DNA of 64,000 bases from Verrucomicrobiaceae bacterium (GTDB lineage Bacteria > Verrucomicrobiota > Verrucomicrobiia > Verrucomicrobiales > Verrucomicrobiaceae): positions 124,001 to 188,000 of the forward strand of contig JAEUHN010000040.1 of the NCBI GenBank assembly GCA_016795365.1, given 5' to 3'. The notes under the pieces were generated by a model. It made no database searches and was not told the origin of the DNA. It was given only the letters and a program-made list of their open reading frames with translations. Below are positions 8,430 through 17,530 of the stretch, in pieces; the first letter of the stretch is position 1; each line of letters starts with the position of its first letter. The position numbers and the translations under genes were made by a program.

Positions 8430-10085
8430 TCAGCCCACCGCCTTCTTCGCTTCCGAAGCTTCCTCCTTCTTCGGCTCCGGCTTCGCCGGAACAGGCACAG
8501 GCAAGGGCTTGTCTTCGGGCTTGTCCTGGATGGTCCTGAAGTAGTTTTTCACGCCTTCCTTCACTTCGGCGGGGACGTCTTCGCGATGCACGAAGGACTC
8601 GGCTTGCTTCTGGTAGGTGCGCTCGCGGGTGCCGCCGCTTCGGGAACCGGTGCGGTCGCCGGAGTCGGCGGCTTCGGTGATCTTGTCGCTAGGGCCTTGT
8701 CCCTTTTGGCCTTGGATCTGCATGGTCTCGGTGGTGAAAGGGAGCGGATCGCTGCCATCGCGACGCGATTCGACCGTGCCATTGCCTGCTTTCTTGCCCC
8801 CAGGCTTGGTGCCGGGTTTGTTGCACTGGCCGTTGAGGCAGCCCTGGCACTGGCTGAGGCATTGACTGAGCTTGCTCAGGCTCTGGGAGGCACTGCGACA
8901 CTGACCGAGTTTGTTGAGGTTGTTGCACAGCTTGTTGAGCTGGCTCTGGCACTGGCTGCTAGCGCTCTTGCACTGGCTCTGACTTTGCTGTTGCTGCTGC
9001 TGACTGGCGTTCTGCTTCTGCTGTTGCTGAGCCTGCTTGAGCGCGTCGTCCATCTTGCGCACGGCGTCTTCCAGCGAGGCCATGTTCTGCGCGAGCGAGT
9101 TGTCGGAAGACTGGCCACTGGCACCTGACTTCGACTTCCGCTGCATCGCTTCCTTGGCCACCTGGCCCATGCGTTGCGCAGCGTTGCGCAGCTTCTCCAT
9201 GTCCTGGCGTTGCTGCTCGGGGCTCTGGCCTTCGCCCTGCGGTTGCATGGAGGCGAGTTGCTTCGCGGCGTCGGCGAACTGCTTGTTCGCGAGTTGCTGA
9301 CCGAGCTGACGGTTCGCGGGGTCTTGTTGAAGCGCTTCACCGGCCTGGCGTGCGAGTTCTTCCTGATCGCGGCGATGCATCTTCTGCTCGGCCTCAGCGA
9401 TGCGACGTTCGAGCGCAGCATACTGCCGCATGGCTTCCTTCAGGTCTTTGGTCTGGCGAAGCTCCTGCTCCCACTTCTTGAAGTCGTCTTTCGAGATGAG
9501 GTCATTGTCGTCGCCGAGCGCCTTCTTGAGTTCCTCGAGCTGCTTCTTCACCTCCTCGTTCAGCTCAGCGGTGAGTTGATGCGTCTCGGCCTCCTGCTTC
9601 CAGCGGGCGACGACTTCCGGCGATGGACTGCGGAAGCTGAGGCTGAATCCGGCGAGCACCAGCACGGTGCCGAGCGCAAGCATCCGCTTCGGGGCGGGCA
9701 AGGCGATGCCCTCGGGCTTCACGCGTGCGGCCGTGGCCACAGCTTGCTGATTGATCAAATCGAAGAACTCGCCGCTGCGGCCCTCGCGCTGGAAGTGCAG
9801 ATCGGAGGTCAGCGTGTCCTTCAGATCGAAATACTCATCTGCCAATCTGGCCGCATCGTCCTCGGACGCTCGACGACGCAGGTAGAGGCTCGTGAACGTC
9901 AGCGCACCGGAGAGCGCCGTCACAGCCCAGCACCACCAAAGCAACGGATAGCCTTGGAGCACACAAGCGAGACCGCTGATTAGCAGCACGCCTCCGCCGA
10001 TGGCGAGGCTCCAGGCCAGGGCTTGCAGCATGGCGGCTCGATTGAGACGAGCACGAATCGAGAGGAGCACGTCAGAAGTTTTCAT
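8430..10085 (-). CDS. Large coiled-coil membrane protein heading the MoxR/VWA operon (DUF4175-like)
   Basis: The 551-residue protein has two N-terminal transmembrane helices (about 21-43 and 46-67), a third near 130-150, then a long charged coiled coil (about 165-300). A low-complexity segment (about 325-410) rich in Gln, Ser and Cys has recurring SQC, LSQCQ and NKL units. A soluble tail with FVHREDVPAEVKEGVKNYF follows. Similar three-helix proteins with Gln-rich coils precede moxR in PVC and Bacteroidetes operons; the DUF4175 label is a guess from architecture. The Cys-rich stretch (about ten Cys in 70 residues) is unusual for a bacterial envelope protein. Confidence 0.7.
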   Translation of the reverse strand: MKTSDVLLSIRARLNRAAMLQALAWSLAIGGGVLLISGLACVLQGYPLLWWCWAVTALSGALTFTSLYLRRRASEDDAARLADEYFDLKDTLTSDLHFQREGRSGEFFDLINQQAVATAARVKPEGIALPAPKRMLALGTVLVLAGFSLSFRSPSPEVVARWKQEAETHQLTAELNEEVKKQLEELKKALGDDNDLISKDDFKKWEQELRQTKDLKEAMRQYAALERRIAEAEQKMHRRDQEELARQAGEALQQDPANRQLGQQLANKQFADAAKQLASMQPQGEGQSPEQQRQDMEKLRNAAQRMGQVAKEAMQRKSKSGASGQSSDNSLAQNMASLEDAVRKMDDALKQAQQQQKQNASQQQQQQSQSQCKSASSQCQSQLNKLCNNLNKLGQCRSASQSLSKLSQCLSQCQGCLNGQCNKPGTKPGGKKAGNGTVESRRDGSDPLPFTTETMQIQGQKGQGPSDKITEAADSGDRTGSRSGGTRERTYQKQAESFVHREDVPAEVKEGVKNYFRTIQDKPEDKPLPVPVPAKPEPKKEEASEAKKAVG

Positions 10086-10177
10086 GGTGATCTAGGAAGC
10101 AAACCAGATCTGCTTCCAAAAAGCACGCACGAAATGCTAAGTGGCCACAGCAATTCCCGAAGGCTTGCCTGCGCCCA

Positions 10178-11587
10178 TCAGCGGCGAGCATTCTTGCCTT
10201 TGCCCGCTCCCTTGCTCGGCGTCGGGGGCGACCACTCGGCTGGCTGGGGCTTGTCAACGGTGAGCGGCACCTTGTCATCAAAGGCTTTCGCCTGTTCCTC
10301 AAGAACCGACTTCATCTTCGCCAGCGTGACGGCATGCTCAGGCTTGTCGGCGAGGTTGGTGATTTCGAAGGGATCAGCCTCGAGGTCAAAGAGCTGCGTC
10401 TTGTCCACTTGCGGGTAGCGGATCAACTTCCAGCGATCATCCCGCACGGCACGCATCACCTGACGGTAGCCGAAGAGCATCGTCGTGCGCGCAGCCTTCG
10501 ACGGATCGAGCAGCGTTGGCGAAAGGTCGATGCCTTCACTGGAGGCCGGGCCCTTCACGTGGCAGAGGGCACCGAGCGTGGGCAGCACATCGAAGAGATA
10601 GCACATCGCCTTGGTTCGCTGATCGGATGGAATACCGGGTCCGCTCACGATCAGCGGCACACGCATCGAGTGCTCATACACATTCTGTTTGCCGATCAGA
10701 CCGTGACTGCCGCGGGCAACACCCGAGTCGGCGGCGAAGACGACGATGGTGTTCTTCGCATGAGGTGAGGCCGCCAGCGCATCCAGCACGCGGCCGATCT
10801 GTGAATCAAGATACGAGATGTAGCGATAATACTCCGCGATCATCGCACGCACTCCCTGCTCCGGGCGTGGCCAGGGCAGCAGGGCCTCATCGCGAATGAC
10901 CATCTCGCCATTGTTCCACGGATGCTGAGGCAGGAAGTTGGGTGGCAGAGGGATGTTAGCCTCATCATAGCGAACGGGAAAGTCGGCGGGCACGATGTGA
11001 GGATCGTGAGGTGCATCGAAGGGCACGTAGGCGAAGAAGGGCTGGGTGTGCTCGCCTTGAAGGAAGGCGATGGCTTCATCGGCAAAGACCTCGCACGCGT
11101 GCTTCGGGCTGAGTTGGGGCGGTGCCAGTTTTCCCTCGACCATGTTGCTCAGCTTCGCCTTCAGCGGGTCCGTCATGCCACCAGCGAAGATGCCACGAGC
11201 GAGCTGGAAGCTCGCTGCGAGAGAGGGCTGGCCATTATGCCACTTGCCGCTGACAAAGGTGGTATAGCCCGCCTTGCCAAACTCTGCAGGCCAAGTCGAA
11301 TCACTCATCAGCTTCTCATCCACTCGAAACAACGACTTGCCGGACAGCAGCATCGCTCGCGAGGGCACGCAGGTGGCGCCTTGCATGCCGCCCATCATGT
11401 AAGCACGGTCGAATGAGACACCACCACGCACCAGGCGGTCCAGCGCTGGCGTCTTGATGACGGGATTGCCCAGGGCTGCGATGGTGTCCGCACGCTGATC
11501 GTCGGCGAAGATCACGAGGACATTGGGTCGCGCAGCCTGAAGAACCGAAGTGCCGAGCAGAAGCGAGAGCAGGAAACGAAGAAGCAT
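10178..11587 (-). CDS. Secreted sulfatase (formylglycine type)
   Basis: The 469-residue protein starts at ATG 11587 with a signal peptide (MLLRFLLSLLLG, cleavage near AAR at 18-20). The metal-binding pair DD at 29-30 opens the alkaline-phosphatase-like fold, and CVPSR at 73-77 is the CxPSR site whose Cys becomes formylglycine. Later blocks include APHDPHIVPADFP and SDQ-like DSGVARGSHGLIGKQNVYEHS. Such enzymes remove sulfate from polysaccharides or related esters in the periplasm or outside the cell. The tail (KGAGKGKNARR) is basic. It is divergent from a secreted hydrolase, with 91 bp between the starts. Confidence 0.92.
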   Translation of the reverse strand: MLLRFLLSLLLGTSVLQAARPNVLVIFADDQRADTIAALGNPVIKTPALDRLVRGGVSFDRAYMMGGMQGATCVPSRAMLLSGKSLFRVDEKLMSDSTWPAEFGKAGYTTFVSGKWHNGQPSLAASFQLARGIFAGGMTDPLKAKLSNMVEGKLAPPQLSPKHACEVFADEAIAFLQGEHTQPFFAYVPFDAPHDPHIVPADFPVRYDEANIPLPPNFLPQHPWNNGEMVIRDEALLPWPRPEQGVRAMIAEYYRYISYLDSQIGRVLDALAASPHAKNTIVVFAADSGVARGSHGLIGKQNVYEHSMRVPLIVSGPGIPSDQRTKAMCYLFDVLPTLGALCHVKGPASSEGIDLSPTLLDPSKAARTTMLFGYRQVMRAVRDDRWKLIRYPQVDKTQLFDLEADPFEITNLADKPEHAVTLAKMKSVLEEQAKAFDDKVPLTVDKPQPAEWSPPTPSKGAGKGKNARR

Positions 11588-11678
11588 GGTTCTCCGAACG
11601 CACCTCGCCTCTGAGTGTTTCACTTGGCAGCGAAGGTTCGCGAAGGACCATCGAGCGATGACTCGTTACTGTGCGCCC

Positions 11679-12722
11679 ATGAAATTGATCTTCGCCGCCG
11701 CACTCTTCATCAGCACCTGTGCTTTCGCCGCACCGGCCTACAACGATCCCAAGCCTCAACGCTACGACTTGAAGGCCCGCGCCAGTGTGATCGATCCGAA
11801 GGCGAAGGAGCATCCGGAAATCGAGTTCGTCTTCGAAAAGAAGGGCAAGCCCAGCGACGAGGAGCACGCGATGGTGGACACGCGTGTGGCCCCGCAGGGC
11901 AAGCTGGTCGTCTGGCTCATGGGCTACAGCGCACCCTTGTTCGAACGCGTGAGCAGCTATGGTCTTCACGCCATCCAGGTGCATTACGCGAACAGCTGGT
12001 TCGGCAAGTTTGGCAACGATTCACCGGGCAGTGACGGCATGTTGCTCGGCAAGATTCGTCTGGAAGCCGCTACTGGCGAAGACGTGAGCAACCTCGTCAG
12101 CATCCCCAAGCCCGATGGCATGATGGAACGTGCACACCAGTTCGTGAAGTGGCTGGCCAAAGAGAACCCACAGGCGCACTGGGAGCAGTTCCTCGCCGCC
12201 GATGGCAAAGGCCTCGACTGGACCAAGGTGATCATCTCCGGCAGTTCGCATGGCTCCACCACGTCGGCACGATTTGCCAAGCAAGTGCGTGTAGATCGCG
12301 TGGTCATGTTTTGCGGTCCTCGCGATCAATACGAAACCTGGCAGGGCCTGCCCTCCGCGACGCCGGAGAATCGTTTCTTCGGCTTCAGCCATGTGCTCGA
12401 TGGCGGCTGGAGCGGCGACCACTACTGCCGCTCCTGGCAGTTGCTCGGACTGAGCAAGTTCGGACCCATCGTGAATGTCGATCAGGCTAAGCCACCCTAT
12501 GGTAACACCCGCCGCCTCATCACCGATGCCGATGTGAAGAAGGACGACAAGCGCGCCCACAGCTCCGTCGTGCCCGGCGGTGCCGCTGTGAAGACCGCCG
12601 ACGGCAAGTTCATCCACGAAGATGTCTGGCGCTACCTCTTCACCCAACCCGTGGATCAAGTCGGCGAGCCCGTGCCTGCGGATGAAGACTGCACCATGGA
12701 CCTGCGAGCGAAAGCGAAGTGA
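11679..12722 (+). CDS. Secreted alpha/beta-hydrolase-like protein
   Basis: The 347-residue protein begins at ATG 11679 with a clear signal peptide (MKLIFAAALFISTCAFAAPA). The core has a nucleophile elbow, ISGSSHGST, with Ser190 in GxSxG geometry, after HAIQVHYANSW and before VDRVVMFCGPRDQ. This is the order expected of an alpha/beta hydrolase, and the late HEDVWRYLF may supply the His. The substrate is unknown. The next gene's ATG overlaps its stop (TGATG at 12720-12724), so it is translationally coupled to the archaemetzincin lipoprotein. An upstream extension to 11550 would run into the sulfatase gene. Confidence 0.75.
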   Translation: MKLIFAAALFISTCAFAAPAYNDPKPQRYDLKARASVIDPKAKEHPEIEFVFEKKGKPSDEEHAMVDTRVAPQGKLVVWLMGYSAPLFERVSSYGLHAIQVHYANSWFGKFGNDSPGSDGMLLGKIRLEAATGEDVSNLVSIPKPDGMMERAHQFVKWLAKENPQAHWEQFLAADGKGLDWTKVIISGSSHGSTTSARFAKQVRVDRVVMFCGPRDQYETWQGLPSATPENRFFGFSHVLDGGWSGDHYCRSWQLLGLSKFGPIVNVDQAKPPYGNTRRLITDADVKKDDKRAHSSVVPGGAAVKTADGKFIHEDVWRYLFTQPVDQVGEPVPADEDCTMDLRAKAK

Positions 12723-13348
12723 TGCCGTGGCTCTACACCCAGATGCTGCTTGTGATCACCCTTTCCATCGGGTGTTCAACCCAGCACAACGACATCCGCA
12801 TCGCGGTCATGGCACTGGGTCCAGTTTCAGATCGGCAAATCGATGCAGTGGTGGATGGAGTGCAAAAAGTCCACCACCTCAGAGCCACCATTCTCCCTGG
12901 CAAGTCGATGCCTTCATCAGCTTACGTCCGGTCGCGAGATCGCTACGATGGGAATGCAGTTCTCGCAGATCTGTCCAGCATCCAAGTCCGCGATTTCGAC
13001 AAGGTCATCGGCGTTACAAACTTTGACATCGGTATCAATCGAGATGGCGAGCGAGCATCGGGAATCATGGGTATCGCAGAACTCGATGGCCGCGCTGCAC
13101 TGGTGTCCACGCATCGCCTGAGCTTTGGAGGCGTATCACCAAGCAAACAGATGGAACGCCTCAGCCGGGTGGCTGCCCACGAGTGCGGTCACACTCTCGG
13201 GTTACCCCATTGCGCGCGGAAGGGGTGCCTTATGAACGACGCCCGAGGAGCCATTGCCACCATCGACGCCACCTCCGGCAGACTTTGTGTTTCGTGTCGC
13301 TTCTATCGACCATTCAGGCTGAAGGACGATGCTTTGGTGAATCCCTAA
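12722..13348 (+). CDS. Archaemetzincin-type zinc metalloprotease, predicted lipoprotein
   Basis: The 208-residue protein contains the full archaemetzincin motif: HECGHTLGLPHC from His153 (zinc ligands 153, 157, 163), then Cys164-x4-Cys-x-Met, 17 residues, and CxxC (CVSC). This spacing matches the published family pattern HExxHxxGx3Cx4CxMx17CxxC. The N-terminus is a hydrophobic stretch ending LSIGC with Cys at 18, a lipobox, so the protein is probably anchored to a membrane outside the cytoplasm. Family peptidase activity is broad and poorly defined. The ATG overlaps the upstream stop; a GTG at 12719 would add one residue. Confidence 0.88.
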   Translation: MPWLYTQMLLVITLSIGCSTQHNDIRIAVMALGPVSDRQIDAVVDGVQKVHHLRATILPGKSMPSSAYVRSRDRYDGNAVLADLSSIQVRDFDKVIGVTNFDIGINRDGERASGIMGIAELDGRAALVSTHRLSFGGVSPSKQMERLSRVAAHECGHTLGLPHCARKGCLMNDARGAIATIDATSGRLCVSCRFYRPFRLKDDALVNP

Positions 13349-13397
13349 TCTCGACCGCCATCGCGAGAGTCGCGCCATCGACTCCGTAGTGCTGGCC

Positions 13398-16385
13398 ATG
13401 CATCGCATTGCTCTTGGCCTGGCTTTGATCGCCTCTGCTGCTCTGGCTGATTCGATTCCCAAGGAACGACCTCGGGCACGTCCAGCGTCGGCGCTCACGG
13501 AGATTGCCCACTGGGAAAAGGGCAATGAGTTGCTCAAGAAGTTGAACGTGCCGTATGCCAAGATCCTCACGCCTGAGGAGGAGATGGCCACGTTCAAGCT
13601 CGCGCCCGGCTACCGCATCGAACTCGTCGCGGCCGAGCCGATGGTGCAAAAGCCGATCTTCTTCGAGTTCGATCCGCAGGGCCGGCTCTGGTGCCTCGAA
13701 TACCAGGGCTACATGCGCGACCTCGCAGGCAGCAACGAAGGCGATCCGATCTGCCGCTTCGTCGTGCTCGAAGACACCGATCACGATGGCAAGATGGACA
13801 AGCAAACGGTCTATCTCGACAAGCTCGTGATGCCCCGCTCGTTCGCCTTCGTGAAAGGCGGCGTGTTGCTGCAGGAGCCGCCGAAGCTCTGGTTCTGCGA
13901 GGACACCGACGGCGATCTGAAGTGCGACAAACGCACCGAAGTCGGCACCATGGGCGTGCCCGGCAATCCGCAACACACCGCCAACGGCCTGCGCTACGGC
14001 ATCGACAACTGGCTGCACTGCTCCGACTGGGCGAAGGACTACCAATGGAAGGACGGCAAGCTCATCGAGCGCGACACGATTCATCGCGGGCAGTTCGGAC
14101 AGACGTTTGATGAAACGGGCCGCTTCTTCTCCTGCTACGAAAACAAAGCGCTGCACGCCGACCTCATTCCCGCCGAGTTGCTCGTGAACAAACCGCTGCC
14201 TCGCGATCTGCTCTCGCAAGTCGTCAACGTAAGCGTCTGCGGCAACGCCCAGGAAGTCTTTCCCATCCGCGTCACGCCTGCGGTCACACTCGGCGCACTC
14301 GAACTCCGCGACGATGGCCGACTGCGCACTTACACCATCGTGAGCGGCATCTGCTGCTACGACGGCTATCAGTTCCCCGACGACGCGCGCGGCAACATGT
14401 TCATCCCCGAGTCTGGCGGCCATCTCATCGGTCGCCTCAAGCTCAAAGACGGCATCGTCCCCGAAGCCTCACGCTTCTATCCGCCGGAACAGGAATTCAT
14501 CGCCAGCACCGACGAACGCTTCCGCCCCGTGAACGCCCGCGTCGGCCCTGATGGCGCGCTCTACGTGGCCGACATGTATCACGGCATCATCGAGCACGTC
14601 ATCTTCATGGTCCCCTGGCTCACCGAGCAAATCAAAGCCCGCGGTCTCGACCAAGGCCAGGACCTCGGCCGCCTCTGGCGCATCGTCTCGACGGAGAAGC
14701 CGCTGAGTCGCGAGCCCGTGAATCTCGACGCGATGAAGTCAGACGAACTCGTGAAGCTGCTCGATCATCCGAACGGCTGGCATCGGCTGACGGCGCAGCG
14801 CTTGTTGATCGAGCGCGGCGATGCGGCGGTGGTGAAAGCATTCAAGCCAGCGACGGCGCTCGGCAAGTTGCAGCATCTGTGGACATCGGATGCGCTCGCC
14901 AGTGCATCGATCTCGATGATTCAGGCTGCTCTGGTTGATACAGATCCAAGAGTCCGCACTGCCGCCTGCCAACTGTCCGAAGGACGCATTGCAACTGAGT
15001 CACTGCTGCAAGTAGCAATGAGCGATGTGAACGAGCAAGTGCGTCTTGCTGCTGCTCTCAGTCATGGACATGCGTCGTTGAGCGTTATGGAGCAACTAGG
15101 CATCTTGGGGGCGAATCCCTTGGCACCATTCGAAGTGGTTGCGGTCAGCAGTCTCGCAGGGCACGAACTGGAGACGATAGAGTTGTGCCTGCGGAGGTGG
15201 ACAGTTGGCCTGCCTCCAATTGTTGGTTCGGGCAATTCGTCGCCGAAGTGGCCGTTGTCCAACGAGCGCACTGAGCATCTCATCGTGGTCTTGCTGCGAG
15301 CAGTCTTGGAACGAGGTGACACCAGTGAACTGATCTCGCTGGTAAAGCAGGCGGAGAGTAGCAATCTGATCGCTCGTGCCATCGCTACGCACGCTCGCAA
15401 GCCGATTCAGCTTCAGCAAGAGCCCGCCTTCGTGATGAAACTCATGCGCAGCACCGACGCGAAGAATCGCGATCTCGGCTTCCGCCTTGCCTCGGTGCTC
15501 ACGTGGCCGGGAGCGAAGGGAACATCGGCGTTCGTTTCGGCTGAAGCCGAAGCCACTCTGTCGCCCGCGCAACTCAAGCAACTCGACGACGGCCAGCGCA
15601 TCTACCAGCAGGTGTGCGCCGCTTGCCATCAACCGCATGGCATGGGCGCGGCGAATCTCGCGCCGCCGCTCGCAGGCAGCGATTGGGTCGCGGGTCCGCC
15701 CGAGCGCATCGCGCGAGTGGTGCTGCACGGCCTCTACGGTCCCGTGCAAGTCAGCGGTAACACCTTCAACCTCGTCATGCCCGGCATTGGCATGAGCGGA
15801 GTGTTGAACGACGATCAGATCGCCGCCGCGCTCAGCTACGTGCGCCGCGCGTGGGGCAACAACGCCTCTCTCGTCGATGCGTCACTCATCACGAAGGTGC
15901 GCGAGGACACGAAAGGCCGCACGCTGCCATGGACTGCGGACGAACTGCTCAACGTGAAGAGCGACACGAAGATCATCGCCATCAAAGCCGATGCGAAGGG
16001 CGACTTCATCCTACCGGCAAGCCAAGCCACAACGTTTGGTCAGAAGCTCGCGTATCGTCCGGCGCTCGATGTGCTGGCGCCGTGGCGCATCGCCAACGAT
16101 GTGGCCGAGTGGCACGTCGATGTCGCCAGCGAAGACGACTACGAAGTCACAGTGACACTCGCTGCCGACGATGCGTCCGCAGGCGACAAGTTCGCCCTCG
16201 AAGCCGAAAGCAGCCGCACCATTGGCACTGTGATCTCCAGTGGCGACTACGAGCACTTCGTCGAGGCATCGGCAGGCAGCATCCATTTGAAGGCTGGTGT
16301 GAATCGCCTTCTGCTCAAAGCCGAAGGGCCGCTCAAGCAAGAACTGGCCGATGTGCGCGCGGTGAGGTTGAAACGCGCGCGCTAG
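13398..16385 (+). CDS. PVC-type haem-binding CxxCH protein (beta-propeller, HEAT-like, cytochrome c)
   Basis: The 995-residue secreted protein starts at ATG 13398 (MHRIALGLALIASAALADS). Residues about 50-430 form a propeller like sugar or NHL dehydrogenases (GYRIELVAAEPMVQKP, FEFDPQGRLWCLEYQGY, NARVGPDGALYVADMYHG). A helical HEAT-like stretch follows (about 440-690), then a cytochrome c with CAACH at 740-744 and a likely Met ligand in PGIGMSG. The last ~130 residues look like a beta-sandwich. These large fusions are typical of Planctomycetes and Verrucomicrobia and are presumed periplasmic oxidoreductases; the substrate is unknown. Its TAG stop and that of the convergent lactonase gene interlock in one CTAG. 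Confidence 0.9.
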   Translation: MHRIALGLALIASAALADSIPKERPRARPASALTEIAHWEKGNELLKKLNVPYAKILTPEEEMATFKLAPGYRIELVAAEPMVQKPIFFEFDPQGRLWCLEYQGYMRDLAGSNEGDPICRFVVLEDTDHDGKMDKQTVYLDKLVMPRSFAFVKGGVLLQEPPKLWFCEDTDGDLKCDKRTEVGTMGVPGNPQHTANGLRYGIDNWLHCSDWAKDYQWKDGKLIERDTIHRGQFGQTFDETGRFFSCYENKALHADLIPAELLVNKPLPRDLLSQVVNVSVCGNAQEVFPIRVTPAVTLGALELRDDGRLRTYTIVSGICCYDGYQFPDDARGNMFIPESGGHLIGRLKLKDGIVPEASRFYPPEQEFIASTDERFRPVNARVGPDGALYVADMYHGIIEHVIFMVPWLTEQIKARGLDQGQDLGRLWRIVSTEKPLSREPVNLDAMKSDELVKLLDHPNGWHRLTAQRLLIERGDAAVVKAFKPATALGKLQHLWTSDALASASISMIQAALVDTDPRVRTAACQLSEGRIATESLLQVAMSDVNEQVRLAAALSHGHASLSVMEQLGILGANPLAPFEVVAVSSLAGHELETIELCLRRWTVGLPPIVGSGNSSPKWPLSNERTEHLIVVLLRAVLERGDTSELISLVKQAESSNLIARAIATHARKPIQLQQEPAFVMKLMRSTDAKNRDLGFRLASVLTWPGAKGTSAFVSAEAEATLSPAQLKQLDDGQRIYQQVCAACHQPHGMGAANLAPPLAGSDWVAGPPERIARVVLHGLYGPVQVSGNTFNLVMPGIGMSGVLNDDQIAAALSYVRRAWGNNASLVDASLITKVREDTKGRTLPWTADELLNVKSDTKIIAIKADAKGDFILPASQATTFGQKLAYRPALDVLAPWRIANDVAEWHVDVASEDDYEVTVTLAADDASAGDKFALEAESSRTIGTVISSGDYEHFVEASAGSIHLKAGVNRLLLKAEGPLKQELADVRAVRLKRAR

Positions 16386-17233
16386 CCCGCGAACGCATCA
16401 CTCGGCACACCCTTCGCACCGGGACGGCAGACGAAGAGACGACCGGCGAGCGGTTCTTCCAGCCCAGGCTTCAGACCCGTGGTGATGTAGAGATCGCCGA
16501 GGTCATCGCCGCCGAAGGCACACGCGGTCGTCTCAATGCAGGGGAAGTCTATCTGCTCCTGCACCTTGCGCGAGGCAGGATCGAAGCACACCACTTTCGC
16601 ACCATGGCAAAAGGCGATCCACAGGCGGTTTTCGCTGTCGATTGTCATGCCATCGGGCGACGAGGGATCGTCGCTGGTGTCCCAGATCACGCGTTCGTTC
16701 GTGATGGCGCTCGTCGCCTTGTCGAAGTCGAACGCGCGGATCTTCTTCGAAGGCGTGTCGATGTAGAACATCGTGCTCGCGTCCTTGCTCCAGATGATGC
16801 CGTTCGAGTTGGTGACGGGGCCGAACTTCTTCTCCACACGAAGGTCCGTGTGCAGGCAGTAGAGAGAACCTTCCGCTCGCTTCTTCAGGCAGATCGTGCC
16901 CGCCCAAAGGCGGCCCGCCGGATCGCACTTGCCGTCGTTGAAGCGATTGTCCGGCAGGTCCGGCTCTGGGTCGGCGATCTTCGTGCTCGCGCCGGTGGCC
17001 TCATCCAAGAAGAAGAAGCCATCATCGCCAGCCCACACGAGGCCGCCCGTCGCACGCGGCACCACGGTCCCCACACGCTGGCCGACGTTCCAGATCGTCT
17101 CGGCTCCCGACTTCGGATCGAACGCGAGGATCTTGTGCGCTTCGATATCCACGTAGAGGAGACGATTGGCATGCCAGAGGGGGCCTTCGCCCCAGACGGA
17201 GACGTGGTTGCTGATGGGTTCAGGTGTGATCAT
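16382..17233 (-). CDS. SMP-30/gluconolactonase/LRE family protein
   Basis: The 283-residue protein from ATG 17233 (MITPEPISNHVSVWGEGPLW) shows the six-bladed propeller signatures of SMP-30 lactonases: metal-ligand Glu in WGEGPLW, DNRFNDGKCDPAGRLWAGT, VTNSNGIIWS, and SPDGMTID with the expected Asn and Asp ligands. The family hydrolyses sugar lactones with a divalent metal in the cytoplasm. The frame continues upstream to 17314, but the added residues are not family-like. The nearby glucuronate isomerase and sulfatase are consistent with sugar-acid catabolism. Confidence 0.9.
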   Translation of the reverse strand: MITPEPISNHVSVWGEGPLWHANRLLYVDIEAHKILAFDPKSGAETIWNVGQRVGTVVPRATGGLVWAGDDGFFFLDEATGASTKIADPEPDLPDNRFNDGKCDPAGRLWAGTICLKKRAEGSLYCLHTDLRVEKKFGPVTNSNGIIWSKDASTMFYIDTPSKKIRAFDFDKATSAITNERVIWDTSDDPSSPDGMTIDSENRLWIAFCHGAKVVCFDPASRKVQEQIDFPCIETTACAFGGDDLGDLYITTGLKPGLEEPLAGRLFVCRPGAKGVPSDAFAG

Positions 17234-17530
17234 GAGATGAAAGGGAGAGCTAGAGGGTGATCGAAGAGAGGCAACTGGAAAGCCTTCCACCCCCATAATC
17301 CTATGAAAGCACACGAGTGGCCATGGACGCTCGAGGTATCGCTGACAGGCATCGAGCCATCATAATACAGTGATCTATTAAAAAGACTGTTCATTCGAGT
17401 CGGTTTGTTCTAGCCTGCATGGAAGCCGGACCTTTCCGGCTGCTTCCCTCGGTCCGTCCATCCTCACTGGCGCGCCCAGTGAGGGCAGATCTGGATCGGT
17501 CATCCATCCCTCAAACCTGACACCCTGATC
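17234..17530. promoter_or_regulatory. Divergent intergenic region with two hairpins before the caspase gene
   Basis: This 297-bp gap separates the lactonase (minus) from the caspase operon (plus). The stretch around 17365-17415 is A/T-rich and could hold the plus-strand promoter, although no box pair is convincing. Two stem-loops follow: AGCCGGA 17424-17430 with TCCGGCT 17435-17441, and a perfect 9-bp stem CCTCACTGG 17462-17470 with CCAGTGAGG 17476-17484. Neither has a T-run, so they look like 5'-UTR structures or a protein-binding palindrome rather than terminators. Confidence 0.45.

Noticed and set aside
726-10085. MoxR plus VWA genes as a ternary NTP-dependent conflict system tied to the caspase locus
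   Set aside because: The order coiled-coil protein, MoxR, DUF58, BatA-like, VWA is the ordinary aerotolerance-type operon, and 7 kb of unrelated genes separate it from the caspase genes.
13314-14423. Long minus-strand open frame of 369 codons
   Set aside because: It lies wholly antisense to the well-supported haem-binding propeller gene, has an Ala/Arg/Val-rich shadow composition and no recognisable domain.
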